DNA of 24,895 nt from an uncultured Eubacteriales bacterium. GTDB lineage: Bacteria; Bacillota; Clostridia; Christensenellales; CAG-314. Below are positions 7,501 through 15,600 of the stretch, piece after piece; within the stretch, counting starts at the first letter, position 1; every line of letters begins with the position of its first letter. The notes below the pieces were generated by a model. It was not told the origin of the DNA. It made no database searches and saw only the letters and a program-made list of their open reading frames with translations. The position numbers and the translations under genes were made by a program. Where the stretch lies: assembly GCA_900546875.1 (NCBI GenBank), contig URET01000017.1, positions 1-24,895 on the forward strand, written 5' to 3'.

Positions 7501-8503
7501 CACAAAATTCAATCACAGTGCGAGGTTTTATTTTAATGAGCGGGAGTCAAACGATTATGATCTGAAGAATTTGTATAGAAGGGATATTCCCGGAGCATGG
7601 AAAGTGGCGGATAAAGAAAGGATAATTCAAATTGTTGAAAAGAATACTGCCAAAGCGATAAGGATGACGTTGGGCGGTCAAGGAAGACTGTTTGATGTAA
7701 ATCCCGTAAAGGCAGGACAAAATGATGATCTGCTGCCTTTGAAAATGAAGGGCGCGATAAGTGATACTTCCAAATACGGAGGGTATAACAGCCAAAAGAC
7801 GGCATATTTCATGCTTGTACGCAGCAAAGGAAAGAAGGGCAAAATTATGTTGTCTATGGAGGCTTTTCCGTTGTGGATGGAGAAACAAAACAAAGCAGGA
7901 ATTGAAGAAAAGGTACGTTTTTGTGCAAAGCAAGGACTTGTAGAGCCCGAAATAGTAATAGACCGAATAAAACTGAATACGCTGTTGTATATGGACGGGT
8001 CATATGCATGGTTAAGAGGAAAAACAGGTAACAGAATCAAACTTTGCAATGCAAATCAGCTTTATCTTAAGGAAGAAGAAATGAAGATACTCAAAAGAAT
8101 AAGCAATTATATGACAGACAGGAAACTTCTCAAGAGGCAGGATCTGCCCGTCGGTGAAAAGATAAAAGCAGAGGATAATGTCAGGTTATACGATGCTTTG
8201 GTGGAAAAGCTTGAGTCGCCTGTTTACCGTGGTCTTTCAATAAGGAAACAGGCGGAATTTCTGAAAAAAAGCCGTGAGAGATTTATTTCATTAAGTCTTG
8301 AAAAACAATGTGTTGTAATATTTGAAGTGCTTCATTTAATGCAGTGCAACAGCGTAAACTCAGATCTGACATTATTGGGCGGAGTTCCGAATGCAGGTTC
8401 GTTGGTAAGTAGCAAATTTGTGCAGGATAATGAAATGAAAATTATATATCAGTCATGTACGGGATATTACAGGGAAATAATAGATTTTAAAAGATTCTTA
8501 TGA
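4520..8503 (+). CDS. cas9: Cas9 RNA-guided endonuclease (type II-A)
   Basis: This 1327-residue effector cuts DNA matching a crRNA:tracrRNA guide. RuvC-I is MDKKYYIGADIGTESVGW with catalytic D10. An Arg-rich bridge helix follows at about 55-75 (RRLYRNARRRTARVRRRL). RuvC-II is VFIEMAREV with E763. The HNH domain reads DIDHIYPQS with D847, H848 and N871. RuvC-III is LHHAKDAY with H979 and D982. All nuclease residues are therefore present. The C-terminal 300 residues should hold the PAM-interacting domain. I chose ATG 4520 over GTG 4508: the GTG lies almost on the Shine-Dalgarno site, and ATG puts the Asp at position 10 as in S. pyogenes Cas9. It is first of four overlapping cas genes. Confidence 0.97.
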   Translation: MDKKYYIGADIGTESVGWAVTDEDYNILKARGRELWGSYLFDKAESAAERRLYRNARRRTARVRRRLNLLQELFAEEISKVDPLFFIRLNNSSLFTEDKDGVLTSKDALFADEKFCDKDYFKKYPTIYHLRSGLIKGEVDDIRLFYLAVHHIIKYRGHFLFELQNFSLGNSEIIREKFYLINAFLSDRDMPVLDLSDLDKAIDELKKKEGSKRSRQKLLTDILHTGSEKSLTAVVKAITGGSVKLKELYNIEEDNEKITSFSFEKSTFEDNDMPAIEEAVGIDEAVLVRELKAIYDWSVLCEIMGEETYVSFAKVKIYEKHREDLAWLKRYIRENCPEKYTAVFRNKNGKDNYAAYVGMDKQKRVSKCTREEFYAFLRKEVEITDKKVLAEIERSNFMPKQVSEKNGVIPYQVHLTELRKILDEAEKKFPFLKEKKDGKTVAEKIIMLMTFRIPYYVGPLHTQSDFGWSVRNPGYEKVSITPWNYSEAIDEDASEEKFIRLLTKKCTYLKGEDVLPENSLLYSEFAFLNELNNLRINGEKSEEARRLIYEYAKTHKKVTLKSCLALLIRNGCIPAGSGKEIFSGIDDDFKRSLKSYNDLSFLGEKRYTHSEMCEKIITWLTLISDKHRFEKRLRREYGKILTEEEIKKLKSLNYSKWGRLSEKLLDGITSARCTDENGECLTIIEAMRKKGENFMQLMSDKYGFQDAIREYNSESEQDEKVTYKKVSALYCSPAVKRSIWKTIEIVKEIVKIQGKDPAKVFIEMAREVKDGSMKGSRTVSRKDQLLELYKNIKGEEREWIAEIEQTPDAKFNSDKLVLYYRQLGKSMYSGKDISIDEVFDTNICDIDHIYPQSKIKDDSLDNRVLVYKTENQGKQDKYPIAEDIRVKMTPFWKMLKERKLISDVKFERLIRRTQLTQDELKDFINRQLVFTRQSTKAVAQLLKEMLPDTEIVYAKAGNANDFKSENNIIKIRELNDLHHAKDAYINIVVGNVYNTKFNHSARFYFNERESNDYDLKNLYRRDIPGAWKVADKERIIQIVEKNTAKAIRMTLGGQGRLFDVNPVKAGQNDDLLPLKMKGAISDTSKYGGYNSQKTAYFMLVRSKGKKGKIMLSMEAFPLWMEKQNKAGIEEKVRFCAKQGLVEPEIVIDRIKLNTLLYMDGSYAWLRGKTGNRIKLCNANQLYLKEEEMKILKRISNYMTDRKLLKRQDLPVGEKIKAEDNVRLYDALVEKLESPVYRGLSIRKQAEFLKKSRERFISLSLEKQCVVIFEVLHLMQCNSVNSDLTLLGGVPNAGSLVSSKFVQDNEMKIIYQSCTGYYREIIDFKRFL

Positions 8504-9363
8504 GCTGGCGAGTGGTAATTATTTCAAAACGATGCAAATTGGAATATAAACTCGGTTATCTTGTAAGCCGCGGCGAAGAAGTGAAAAAAATATATGTGGC
8601 TGAAATAGGCACGCTTATAATAGAATCAACCGGAGTGTCAATAACGGCAGCGCTGATGTGTGAACTCATAAAGAATAAGGTGAACGTGGTATTTTGTAAT
8701 GAAAAACACAATCCTGTTTCGCAGTTGCTGTCATTATACGGCAGATATAATGCAAGTGGCTGTTTAAAAAAACAGATCAACTGGGCAATTGAATTAAAAG
8801 AAAAAATATGGAGGGAAATAGTCAGGCTGAAAATAATGCGTCAGCACAGGCTTCTCGAATCACTTGGTTCTGAGCAGGCTTATCTTCTCTGCAAATATGC
8901 AGATGAAGTGCAGCCGGGCGATAGTACAAACAGAGAAGGGCATGCGGCGAAAGTTTATTTTAACGCATTATTCGGACTTTCTTTTAAACGCGGAGACAGT
9001 ACTTTTTATAACAGCGCTCTTGACTATGGGTATGCGATAATACTTTCGGCTTTTAACCGTGAGGTAGTGGCAAACGGATATAATACCCAGTTAGGTTTAG
9101 CGCATAAAAATGAATTCAATTTTTTTAATCTTTCATGCGATCTGATGGAACCGTTCAGAGTATTGATAGATAAAGTGGTTTTTTCTATGGAAAACGATTT
9201 GAACACCGAGTTAAAATATACACTTTGTAATGTATTGAATGAGAAGGTTCGTATCGGAGGAGAAATGACTACAGTCAGTTCGGCGATAGGAATATATTGT
9301 AAAAGTGTTTTTGAAGCGATTGAAACTAAAAATATCGGCAGAATAGAGTGCTATGAGTTATAG
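8500..9363 (+). CDS. cas1: Cas1 integrase (type II)
   Basis: This 287-residue metal-dependent integrase inserts new spacers as a Cas1-Cas2 complex. The catalytic positions are E146 (TNREGHAAK), H202 (GLAHKNEFNF) and E217 (CDLMEPFR), with the same spacing as the type II Cas1 triad of S. pyogenes. The N-terminal beta domain carries IGTLIIESTGVSIT, followed by the helical C-terminal domain. The ATG overlaps the cas9 stop in an ATGA (8500-8503), so translation is coupled. The gene is full length and has no frameshift. Confidence 0.96.
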   Translation: MSWRVVIISKRCKLEYKLGYLVSRGEEVKKIYVAEIGTLIIESTGVSITAALMCELIKNKVNVVFCNEKHNPVSQLLSLYGRYNASGCLKKQINWAIELKEKIWREIVRLKIMRQHRLLESLGSEQAYLLCKYADEVQPGDSTNREGHAAKVYFNALFGLSFKRGDSTFYNSALDYGYAIILSAFNREVVANGYNTQLGLAHKNEFNFFNLSCDLMEPFRVLIDKVVFSMENDLNTELKYTLCNVLNEKVRIGGEMTTVSSAIGIYCKSVFEAIETKNIGRIECYEL

Positions 9364-9673
9364 GTTTATGAGGTTGATGGTGTTTTTTGATTTGCCTGTC
9401 GAAACTTCGTCTCAAAGACGTGAGTATCGGAATTTTCGTAAATTTTTACTGAAAAACGGTTTTGTTATGATGCAGGAATCCGTTTACACAAAAATAGTAC
9501 TTAACGCAAATGCGGCAGCAGTTATCAAAGAAAATGTGCGGAAGAATAAAACTTCAAAAGGTTTGATAGAAATGCTTCTTGTAACCGAAAAACAATTTGA
9601 AAGAATGGAAATAGTTATCGGTGAAGTTCAGAGCATTGTTATAGATAATGACGAAAAATTGGTAATATTATGA
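9353..9673 (+). CDS. cas2: Cas2 adaptation protein
   Basis: This 106-residue ferredoxin-fold protein is the central dimer of the Cas1-Cas2 integration complex. The N-terminal strand RLMVFFDLPVET carries the conserved Asp (D13), and the helix after it, RREYRNFRKFLLKNGF, is typical. It starts within the cas1 end (11-base overlap, 9353-9363) and overlaps csn2 by four bases, so the adaptation genes are tightly coupled. Confidence 0.95.
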   Translation: MSYRFMRLMVFFDLPVETSSQRREYRNFRKFLLKNGFVMMQESVYTKIVLNANAAAVIKENVRKNKTSKGLIEMLLVTEKQFERMEIVIGEVQSIVIDNDEKLVIL

Positions 9674-10338
9674 AGTTGGCTCATTTTGATTTAGAAAGTG
9701 TATTTGATATAAAACCCGGGGAAATTAATATTTTGGTAGTTGAAGCAGAAGATCAGTTTTATAAATATCAGAAAGAAATATATATGCAGTGTCAGGGAGA
9801 AGACGGAGGGTTTTGTCTTTTTGAGGGAGATAAAGATTTATCTTTTGATAAACAAGCTTTATTAATAAAGGATTACGTTTTTTTTGATTTAAACGACAAA
9901 AAACTCATAAATAAATTGTACGCTTCTCTTTCAGAAATAACATTGAATAGTTTTGAAGAAAAATACTGGCAAATAAAAGAAATGATAAAGATTTTGTTTG
10001 CTGAATTGGATGCAGAGAGTGAATGTTCGATAGATTACGAAGAAGAAAACGGGATAATCAATTTGATGAAAGCATTCGGAGTTCACGTAAAAACAGAGGA
10101 TTCTTTGCTCGGGAATTTATCGGCGTATATAAAACTGAATACATTTTATTTAAAGAAACGGTGCGTTTTTTTAGTAAACTTAAAAACAGTTCTTACTGAA
10201 GCCGCAGTCAAGATGTTTTATCATGAAATGGCGTTGAACGAAATAAGCGTATTTTTATTGGAAAATACGCTTAAAACAAAACTTGAAGGAGAAAAAATAA
10301 CAATTATAGATCGGGATCTATGCGAAATAGTTGTGTAA
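9670..10338 (+). CDS. csn2: Csn2 adaptation protein
   Basis: This 222-residue protein matches the short Csn2 family, a tetrameric ring that binds double-stranded DNA ends and is needed for spacer acquisition in type II-A systems. Recognisable parts are the N-terminus LAHFDLESVFDIKPGEINIL, the central acidic helices, and the late strand CVFLVNLKTVLTE with VFLLEN. Its presence, at the end of a cas9-cas1-cas2 set, defines the subtype as II-A. The start overlaps the cas2 stop (ATGA, 9670-9673). The -35 box of the likely array promoter lies in its last codons. Confidence 0.92.
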   Translation: MKLAHFDLESVFDIKPGEINILVVEAEDQFYKYQKEIYMQCQGEDGGFCLFEGDKDLSFDKQALLIKDYVFFDLNDKKLINKLYASLSEITLNSFEEKYWQIKEMIKILFAELDAESECSIDYEEENGIINLMKAFGVHVKTEDSLLGNLSAYIKLNTFYLKKRCVFLVNLKTVLTEAAVKMFYHEMALNEISVFLLENTLKTKLEGEKITIIDRDLCEIVV

Positions 10339-10359
10339 GAACGAAAGAGGTGATATAAT
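10331..10359 (+). promoter_or_regulatory. Predicted promoter of the CRISPR array
   Basis: TTGTGT (10331-10336) and TATAAT (10354-10359) are separated by 17 bases. Transcription would start near 10366, about 60 bases before the first repeat, in the direction required for pairing with tracrRNA. Confidence 0.7.
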
Positions 10360-10428
10360 AAAAGTAGGATAATAAGAAATATCGTTTGGGATTTCTGCGG
10401 GTTGTGCGCAAAGATGCTTGAATTTGAG
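10339..10428 (+). promoter_or_regulatory. CRISPR leader with ATTTGAG anchor
   Basis: The 90 bases between csn2 and the first repeat form the leader. Its last seven bases, ATTTGAG (10422-10428), equal the leader-anchoring sequence known to direct Cas1-Cas2 integration at the first repeat in streptococcal type II-A systems (established knowledge). New spacers should therefore enter at the 10429 side. Confidence 0.82.
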
Positions 10429-13038
10429 GTTTGAGCATTGTGTTATCCTGAACGGTAATTAAACTCCCAAGAAGGAAGGTATACACCAACGTCAGTTTGA
10501 GCATTGTGTTATCCTGAACGGTAATTAAACTTAATCGGCGATATAACGGATAACAAAGACGTTTGAGCATTGTGTTATCCTGAACGGTAATTAAACCGGG
10601 AAGACGCGTTTAATATCCTTGCCATAGTTTGAGCATTGTGTTATCCTGAACGGTAATTAAACTGAATAAGTATAACCGCCTGCAAAACCTGTGTTTGAGC
10701 ATTGTGTTATCCTGAACGGTAATTAAACTGCTTCGCACGATATTCAAGCATTTTTTTTGTTTGAGCATTGTGTTATCCTGAACGGTAATTAAACATGTCG
10801 CAGTTCACGGAGCAGTTGGCAGAGGTTTGAGCATTGTGTTATCCTGAACGGTAATTAAACACGTTTATAAAATGAACTACAACTACGCAGGTTTGAGCAT
10901 TGTGTTATCCTGAACGGTAATTAAACATATCGCTGAACAAGCAAGAACGGCGATGGGTTTGAGCATTGTGTTATCCTGAACGGTAATTAAACTACCCATT
11001 ATGAGTTAAGGCAATATGACGGGTTTGAGCATTGTGTTATCCTGAACGGTAATTAAACATAAGCACCATTTACCATTACATTTTGAAGGTTTGAGCATTG
11101 TGTTATCCTGAACGGTAATTAAACTTCGGCTCGTGTATATTCCCCTCCCAGTCGGTTTGAGCATTGTGTTATCCTGAACGGTAATTAAACTGACCGTCGG
11201 CGGAACAGATACGTTGCTAAGTTTGAGCATTGTGTTATCCTGAACGGTAATTAAACTGGGAAAGCGATATTTTATCATTATCTCTAGTTTGAGCATTGTG
11301 TTATCCTGAACGGTAATTAAACTAAATACGCAATTCGCTCACGCGCGGCGGTGTTTGAGCATTGTGTTATCCTGAACGGTAATTAAACCTCTTTCGACAT
11401 GTCTCAGTTTGTTTTCGGGTTTGAGCATTGTGTTATCCTGAACGGTAATTAAACCTACCGGGTTAGGATTATTTCCGTTTATTGGTTTGAGCATTGTGTT
11501 ATCCTGAACGGTAATTAAACGAAATGCTGTATTTGTAACGCAAGACGATAGTTTGAGCATTGTGTTATCCTGAACGGTAATTAAACAATAAATAATACTG
11601 CGTTTACACTTGGTGAGTTTGAGCATTGTGTTATCCTGAACGGTAATTAAACAAAACCGTTAAACAGTAGCGTTTTATTAGTGTTTGAGCATTGTGTTAT
11701 CCTGAACGGTAATTAAACAAGTATAGACTTTAGTGGTTCAAACTTTGCGTTTGAGCATTGTGTTATCCTGAACGGTAATTAAACCCTTATTTTAGTGTAT
11801 ACAATCTTCCCAAAGTTTGAGCATTGTGTTATCCTGAACGGTAATTAAACGTGAGTATGCCATTATGCACAATAAGACGGGTTTGAGCATTGTGTTATCC
11901 TGAACGGTAATTAAACTGAAGGAAGGGAAGGAATGACAGATAGCGTGTTTGAGCATTGTGTTATCCTGAACGGTAATTAAACGTGTGAACGGTGTGATTG
12001 ATAATAGTGATAGTTTGAGCATTGTGTTATCCTGAACGGTAATTAAACATAAGCACCATTTACCATTACATTTTGAAGGTTTGAGCATTGTGTTATCCTG
12101 AACGGTAATTAAACAATGTACTTTTGATACGCGCATGCCATAGCGTTTGAGCATTGTGTTATCCTGAACGGTAATTAAACCAGGCAAGATAAACTGCGTC
12201 GCAAAGTTATGTTTGAGCATTGTGTTATCCTGAACGGTAATTAAACTGCTTCCCATTTCTTCATTTCTTTTGACCAGTTTGAGCATTGTGTTATCCTGAA
12301 CGGTAATTAAACAGCATTTAGTGATTGTGGCAATGACCTTGCGTTTGAGCATTGTGTTATCCTGAACGGTAATTAAACTCAGCTATAAGTCTAAAAGCTT
12401 CTCTATAGGTTTGAGCATTGTGTTATCCTGAACGGTAATTAAACGATAACAAAAAGCAACGTTGAAGCCCTTTTGTTTGAGCATTGTGTTATCCTGAACG
12501 GTAATTAAACCTTGCCGTATGGCATAATTGGATACAAGAAGTTTGAGCATTGTGTTATCCTGAACGGTAATTAAACGAAAGCGTATATCGACAACGGCGC
12601 ATGGGAGTTTGAGCATTGTGTTATCCTGAACGGTAATTAAACTATTCGTAGCGGTAAAACGATTGATAATTGGTTTGAGCATTGTGTTATCCTGAACGGT
12701 AATTAAACCAACACTTTCTATTCGGGCATTATAATGCAGTTTGAGCATTGTGTTATCCTGAACGGTAATTAAACATCACTTAACAGTAATGCAGCAGATA
12801 TTACGTTTGAGCATTGTGTTATCCTGAACGGTAATTAAACATCATGTAATACATACCAATACCAATTAGAGTTTGAGCATTGTGTTATCCTGAACGGTAA
12901 TTAAACCGAGTTTAGTTTATTTTTGCGTGTTTTTATGTTTGAGCATTGTGTTATCCTGAACGGTAATTAAACCAAGGTACTGAATATGATGTTTTTAATT
13001 GCGTTTGAGCATTGTATTATCCTAACAATCAGTTTTAT
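10429..13038 (+). CRISPR. Type II-A CRISPR array, 40 repeats and 39 spacers
   Basis: The 36-bp repeat begins GTTTGAGCATTG and ends GGTAATTAAAC. It recurs at an exact 66-base period from 10429 to 13003, giving 39 spacers of 30 bp each. As far as I can read, the first 39 repeats are identical. The last (13003-13038) diverges after its first 13 bases and is the usual degenerate leader-distal repeat. Polarity is plus strand, as shown by the leader promoter, the terminal repeat decay and the complementary tracrRNA. The spacer at 11059-11088 is identical to that at 12049-12078. I could not identify spacer targets. Translation of the minus strand through the array gives only artefactual repetitive peptides. 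Confidence 0.98.
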
Positions 13039-13424
13039 AGGAATATTATTCTGTTCTTTTATAGATATGCCTGATAGCGTGTTTGTTTTTTTATTGTTTT
13101 TTATACTGTTATAAGTATTTTATCTGAGTAACAGTAATAATTTTGTATTATGTATTTAATTGTTAAAATTGAAATCAAAGCAGATAGTTTTATGAAAGAA
13201 TTTGTATATCAGCTTAAATTCAGGGAGCAATATCAAAAATATTAACCAATATATCGTATTGACAGGATCTGTTTTTTCTTGAATGTTAACGTTGAAATTT
13301 CCGATGATATGGGGATTTCTGCGTAATATTTAAAAGGAATAACGCGTGAAAAAATCAAAATGTCAAGTGAAAATTCTGTTAAAAGTTAAAATAATAAATA
13401 GTGATAAAAATTGTTTAGTATAAT
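13039..13424. other. AT-rich stretch after the array, no supported gene
   Basis: I find no convincing gene. There are two tiny frames. One is at 13150-13245 (31 codons, no ribosome site). The other is a GTG-started, Lys-rich 25-codon frame at 13346-13423 preceded by AAAAGGA at a good distance. Neither has recognisable content. A 12-base string GGGATTTCTGCG at about 13314 also occurs in the CRISPR leader near 10389. Confidence 0.4.
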
Positions 13425-13453
13425 TTGACGGTGTAACGCCTGCATTATATAAT
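13425..13453 (+). promoter_or_regulatory. Predicted vegetative promoter
   Basis: TTGACG (13425-13430), a 17-base spacer, and TATAAT (13448-13453). It would start RNA at about 13460, just ahead of the interrupted frame at 13517, and may also serve the downstream genes. Confidence 0.65.
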
Positions 13454-13516
13454 ATTATTATAGTTTACTGTGATAGCAGGTAGCGGGATCGTATACTTTT
13501 CTGATACACAGATTCC

Positions 13517-13957
13517 ATGATATTGGTCCGTTCAGACGATGCAGTGAAAATAAAATACGGCGGTACAAAAGTCGTAAATTTACAGCAAAAGCTTGACGCC
13601 GATTGCTTTTGTGCGGATATTTTTGACGATCACGGCAAAACGATAAATCATTTTGTCGTTAAAAACAGTGAAAACGATACGCGTGTTTTATTTCAGAGGA
13701 GCTTTTTTAAAAAAACAAAGCGTTGAGGTTGCCGGCCAAAGAGTGTGCGTCGTATTTCGGAAATAAGCAATAGTTTTACAAAAATGCAGGTCGCGGTGAA
13801 TGAATTTTTATCAAAAGCGTATCGTTTGGCATTGAGCGGGGGTAAGGGGAGCAAAGAGAGTCTGCAAACCGAAAAAATATATTTTGCTTCCGTAAAACCG
13901 TTATTGACGGAGTCTTGCGATTTTTACGCTGACTATATGTTTCTGACAGCAGATTAG
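13517..13957 (+). pseudogene. Unrecognised frame interrupted by one TGA
   Basis: Two same-frame open stretches, 13517-13723 and 13727-13954, are separated only by TGA at 13724-13726. Together they would encode about 146 residues. The first part contains VVNLQQKLDADCFCADIFDD and VLFQRSFFKKTKR; the second is helical and ends SCDFYADYMFLTAD. I do not recognise the family. A good promoter sits 60 bases upstream, but there is no clear ribosome site for the ATG. It may be a gene broken by a single substitution, two small genes, or chance. Confidence 0.4.
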
Positions 13958-14070
13958 GAATATCCGGTTAATTTAAGCGGTTCGAAACGGAAGCAGTTTT
14001 ACCGCTTGAGCAGACGGACATGAACCGATACAGACAAAATTTCCGAAGCGAATTTTGTAAGGAGGGGGGA

Positions 14071-14823
14071 ATGACATTTTTCAGTAAAAAAGTATTTACT
14101 CCGTTTACAGTGTTGTTAATCTGTATTTTATTTGCCGGAGCGACATTTTTGATCACGTTCCTATGCATGCGGCAAAAATACTCTGTGCAGTTTTCCGACT
14201 TATACGATTTTGCCGTAAAGGATTCTATGGTGGCAGAGGCCGGGGAGATCTATTCGCTGGTAACGCTTACGAAAGGATCGGATATGGTCACATGGGACGA
14301 AAAAGGAGAAAGGGTACTATTGCTTTCCTGGAACGATTCTCCCGATATTTATATCGAAGGAAAAGAAATCGTGCTTGATGGCGAATTATGGACTTTTACG
14401 GACAAGGAAATATCGGCTTGGTATAAAAATTCGGCAAAAGACGTCGAAAACTGGGATTTGCGTCTGAAACAGCTTATCGGGCTTCCGCCATTGAGCAATT
14501 ATACTCACATGACGGCATTCTGGGTAAATGTTGCCGATGTTATTCGACCTGCGTATCAGCCTGATGTCACGAAGCAGGTTGAAGTTACCGATCTGGACGG
14601 AAAGTCTCTGGGAGAATACGAAGCATGGTTCAACGGCAATATAATTTATTCTTACTTCACTTCCGACTATCCGTGGACAAGATTGGGTTATACATATGAC
14701 TGGGCAGAAGACAGCGATGAATACGGACTTACCGAATTTCTTATTCTCGGCGGTACATCGGCAGAGGTCGGTTTTACCATGACGACAGATGAATTTATCC
14801 GTTATATGGCAGATATCGCATAG
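14071..14823 (+). CDS. Membrane-anchored protein of unknown function
   Basis: This 250-residue protein has a short basic N-terminus, one hydrophobic segment at about residues 9-31, and an exported domain for the rest, so it is probably a signal-anchored extracytoplasmic protein. There is no lipobox. Notable conserved-looking strings are VLLLSWND, LRLKQLIGLPP, TAFWVN, YPWTRLGYTYDW and GLTEFLILGG. They resemble an uncharacterised family I recall only by pattern and cannot name. I chose the ATG at 14071 because a very strong GGAGGGGGG lies directly upstream; the earlier in-frame ATG at 14020 has none. It precedes the STAS and export genes on the same strand, and a role in immunity or peptide handling is only a guess. 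Confidence 0.8.
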   Translation: MTFFSKKVFTPFTVLLICILFAGATFLITFLCMRQKYSVQFSDLYDFAVKDSMVAEAGEIYSLVTLTKGSDMVTWDEKGERVLLLSWNDSPDIYIEGKEIVLDGELWTFTDKEISAWYKNSAKDVENWDLRLKQLIGLPPLSNYTHMTAFWVNVADVIRPAYQPDVTKQVEVTDLDGKSLGEYEAWFNGNIIYSYFTSDYPWTRLGYTYDWAEDSDEYGLTEFLILGGTSAEVGFTMTTDEFIRYMADIA

Positions 14824-15000
14824 ATCAGGATGGTTTTTACAGGGAAAAGCAGTATGGTCTGTCAAATAAGCTTTCGGTGTAAAGCAAGTCTGAAATCAGG
14901 ATGGGCGACGCGTTTCACGAAAAATCGTAAGCCGAAAGGGCGGATAAGTCAAAAATGCGGTTTTTTTGTTTTTATTAAGGCAAAGGCAGGTGAACATATA

Positions 15001-15297
15001 ATGACGATAGAGAAGGTCAGGGAAGGAACGGAATTGACGCTCAGGCTCAAAGGAAGACTGGATACGACGACCGCGTCACAGCTCGAAACGGAACTGAAAA
15101 GGAGTATAGGCGGTATAGACAGTCTGATTCTTGATTTTGCGGAGTTAGAATATCTTTCTTCTGCGGGATTGCGTGTGTTGCTTGCCGCGCAGAAGGTTAT
15201 GAACAAGCAGGGTAAAATGGTTATCAGAAACGTCAACGAAACTATTTCGGAAGTTTTTGAGATCACGGGTTTTACCGAAATACTTTCCATAGAATAA
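15001..15297 (+). CDS. STAS-domain anti-sigma-factor antagonist
   Basis: This 98-residue single-domain protein fits the SpoIIAA/RsbV family. Such proteins bind a partner kinase/anti-sigma factor and are switched by phosphorylation of one Ser. The core is RLKGRLDTTTASQLETEL, then LILDFAELEYLSSAGLRVLL with the conserved Ser in SSAGLR, and the C-terminal EVFEITGFTEIL. The start at 15001 has AGGTGA seven bases upstream; a longer in-frame extension back to 14830 has no ribosome site and unlike sequence. No cognate kinase is encoded in the window, so its partner is elsewhere or the protein acts differently. It lies about 300 bases before the export operon. Confidence 0.92.
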   Translation: MTIEKVREGTELTLRLKGRLDTTTASQLETELKRSIGGIDSLILDFAELEYLSSAGLRVLLAAQKVMNKQGKMVIRNVNETISEVFEITGFTEILSIE

Positions 15298-15600
15298 CGT
15301 TTTTAGAAACATAATCGGATATTCCGACTGCAGTACCGTTCGGTTTTTATATTATGCGAAAACGCGGATCTTGTGTATATATCGTATGCAGCTCTGCGAA
15401 GGCATGATCGATCGGCTTAGTCAAGGACGACTGATATAGCTATCGGAACAGGATGCTTGAGAAGCGTTATGCAGGTATGGGAGCGGGGATCGGAATACCG
15501 GAGAAATTATCCGTTGAAAAGAATAGTATCGGGAAAGATACCGATACGGATATCTGTACTGAAAAGCGCGTTTTAGTAGGAGGAAAAGAGAGACAAAATC
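15298..15600. other. Intergenic region before the export operon, no gene
   Basis: I see no convincing gene. An open 60-codon plus-strand frame at 15453-15635 has low-complexity content and overlaps the true adaptor start. No promoter close to consensus stands out. An AGGAGG at 15578-15583 and GAGAG near 15588 precede the adaptor ATG. Confidence 0.4.

Noticed and set aside
10304..12748. Minus-strand open frames with repeated SLITVQDNTMLK
   Set aside because: They are the CRISPR repeat and spacers read in translation; the 66-base period keeps the frame open. They are not genes.
10389..13325. 12-base string GGGATTTCTGCG shared by the CRISPR leader and the DNA after the array
   Set aside because: It is short and without matching flanks, so it is weak evidence for a second or relic leader.
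13346..13423. GTG-started 25-codon Lys-rich frame with a good ribosome-site match
   Set aside because: It is too short, with no recognisable content and no clear promoter close by; it is kept only as a remark in the intergenic entry.
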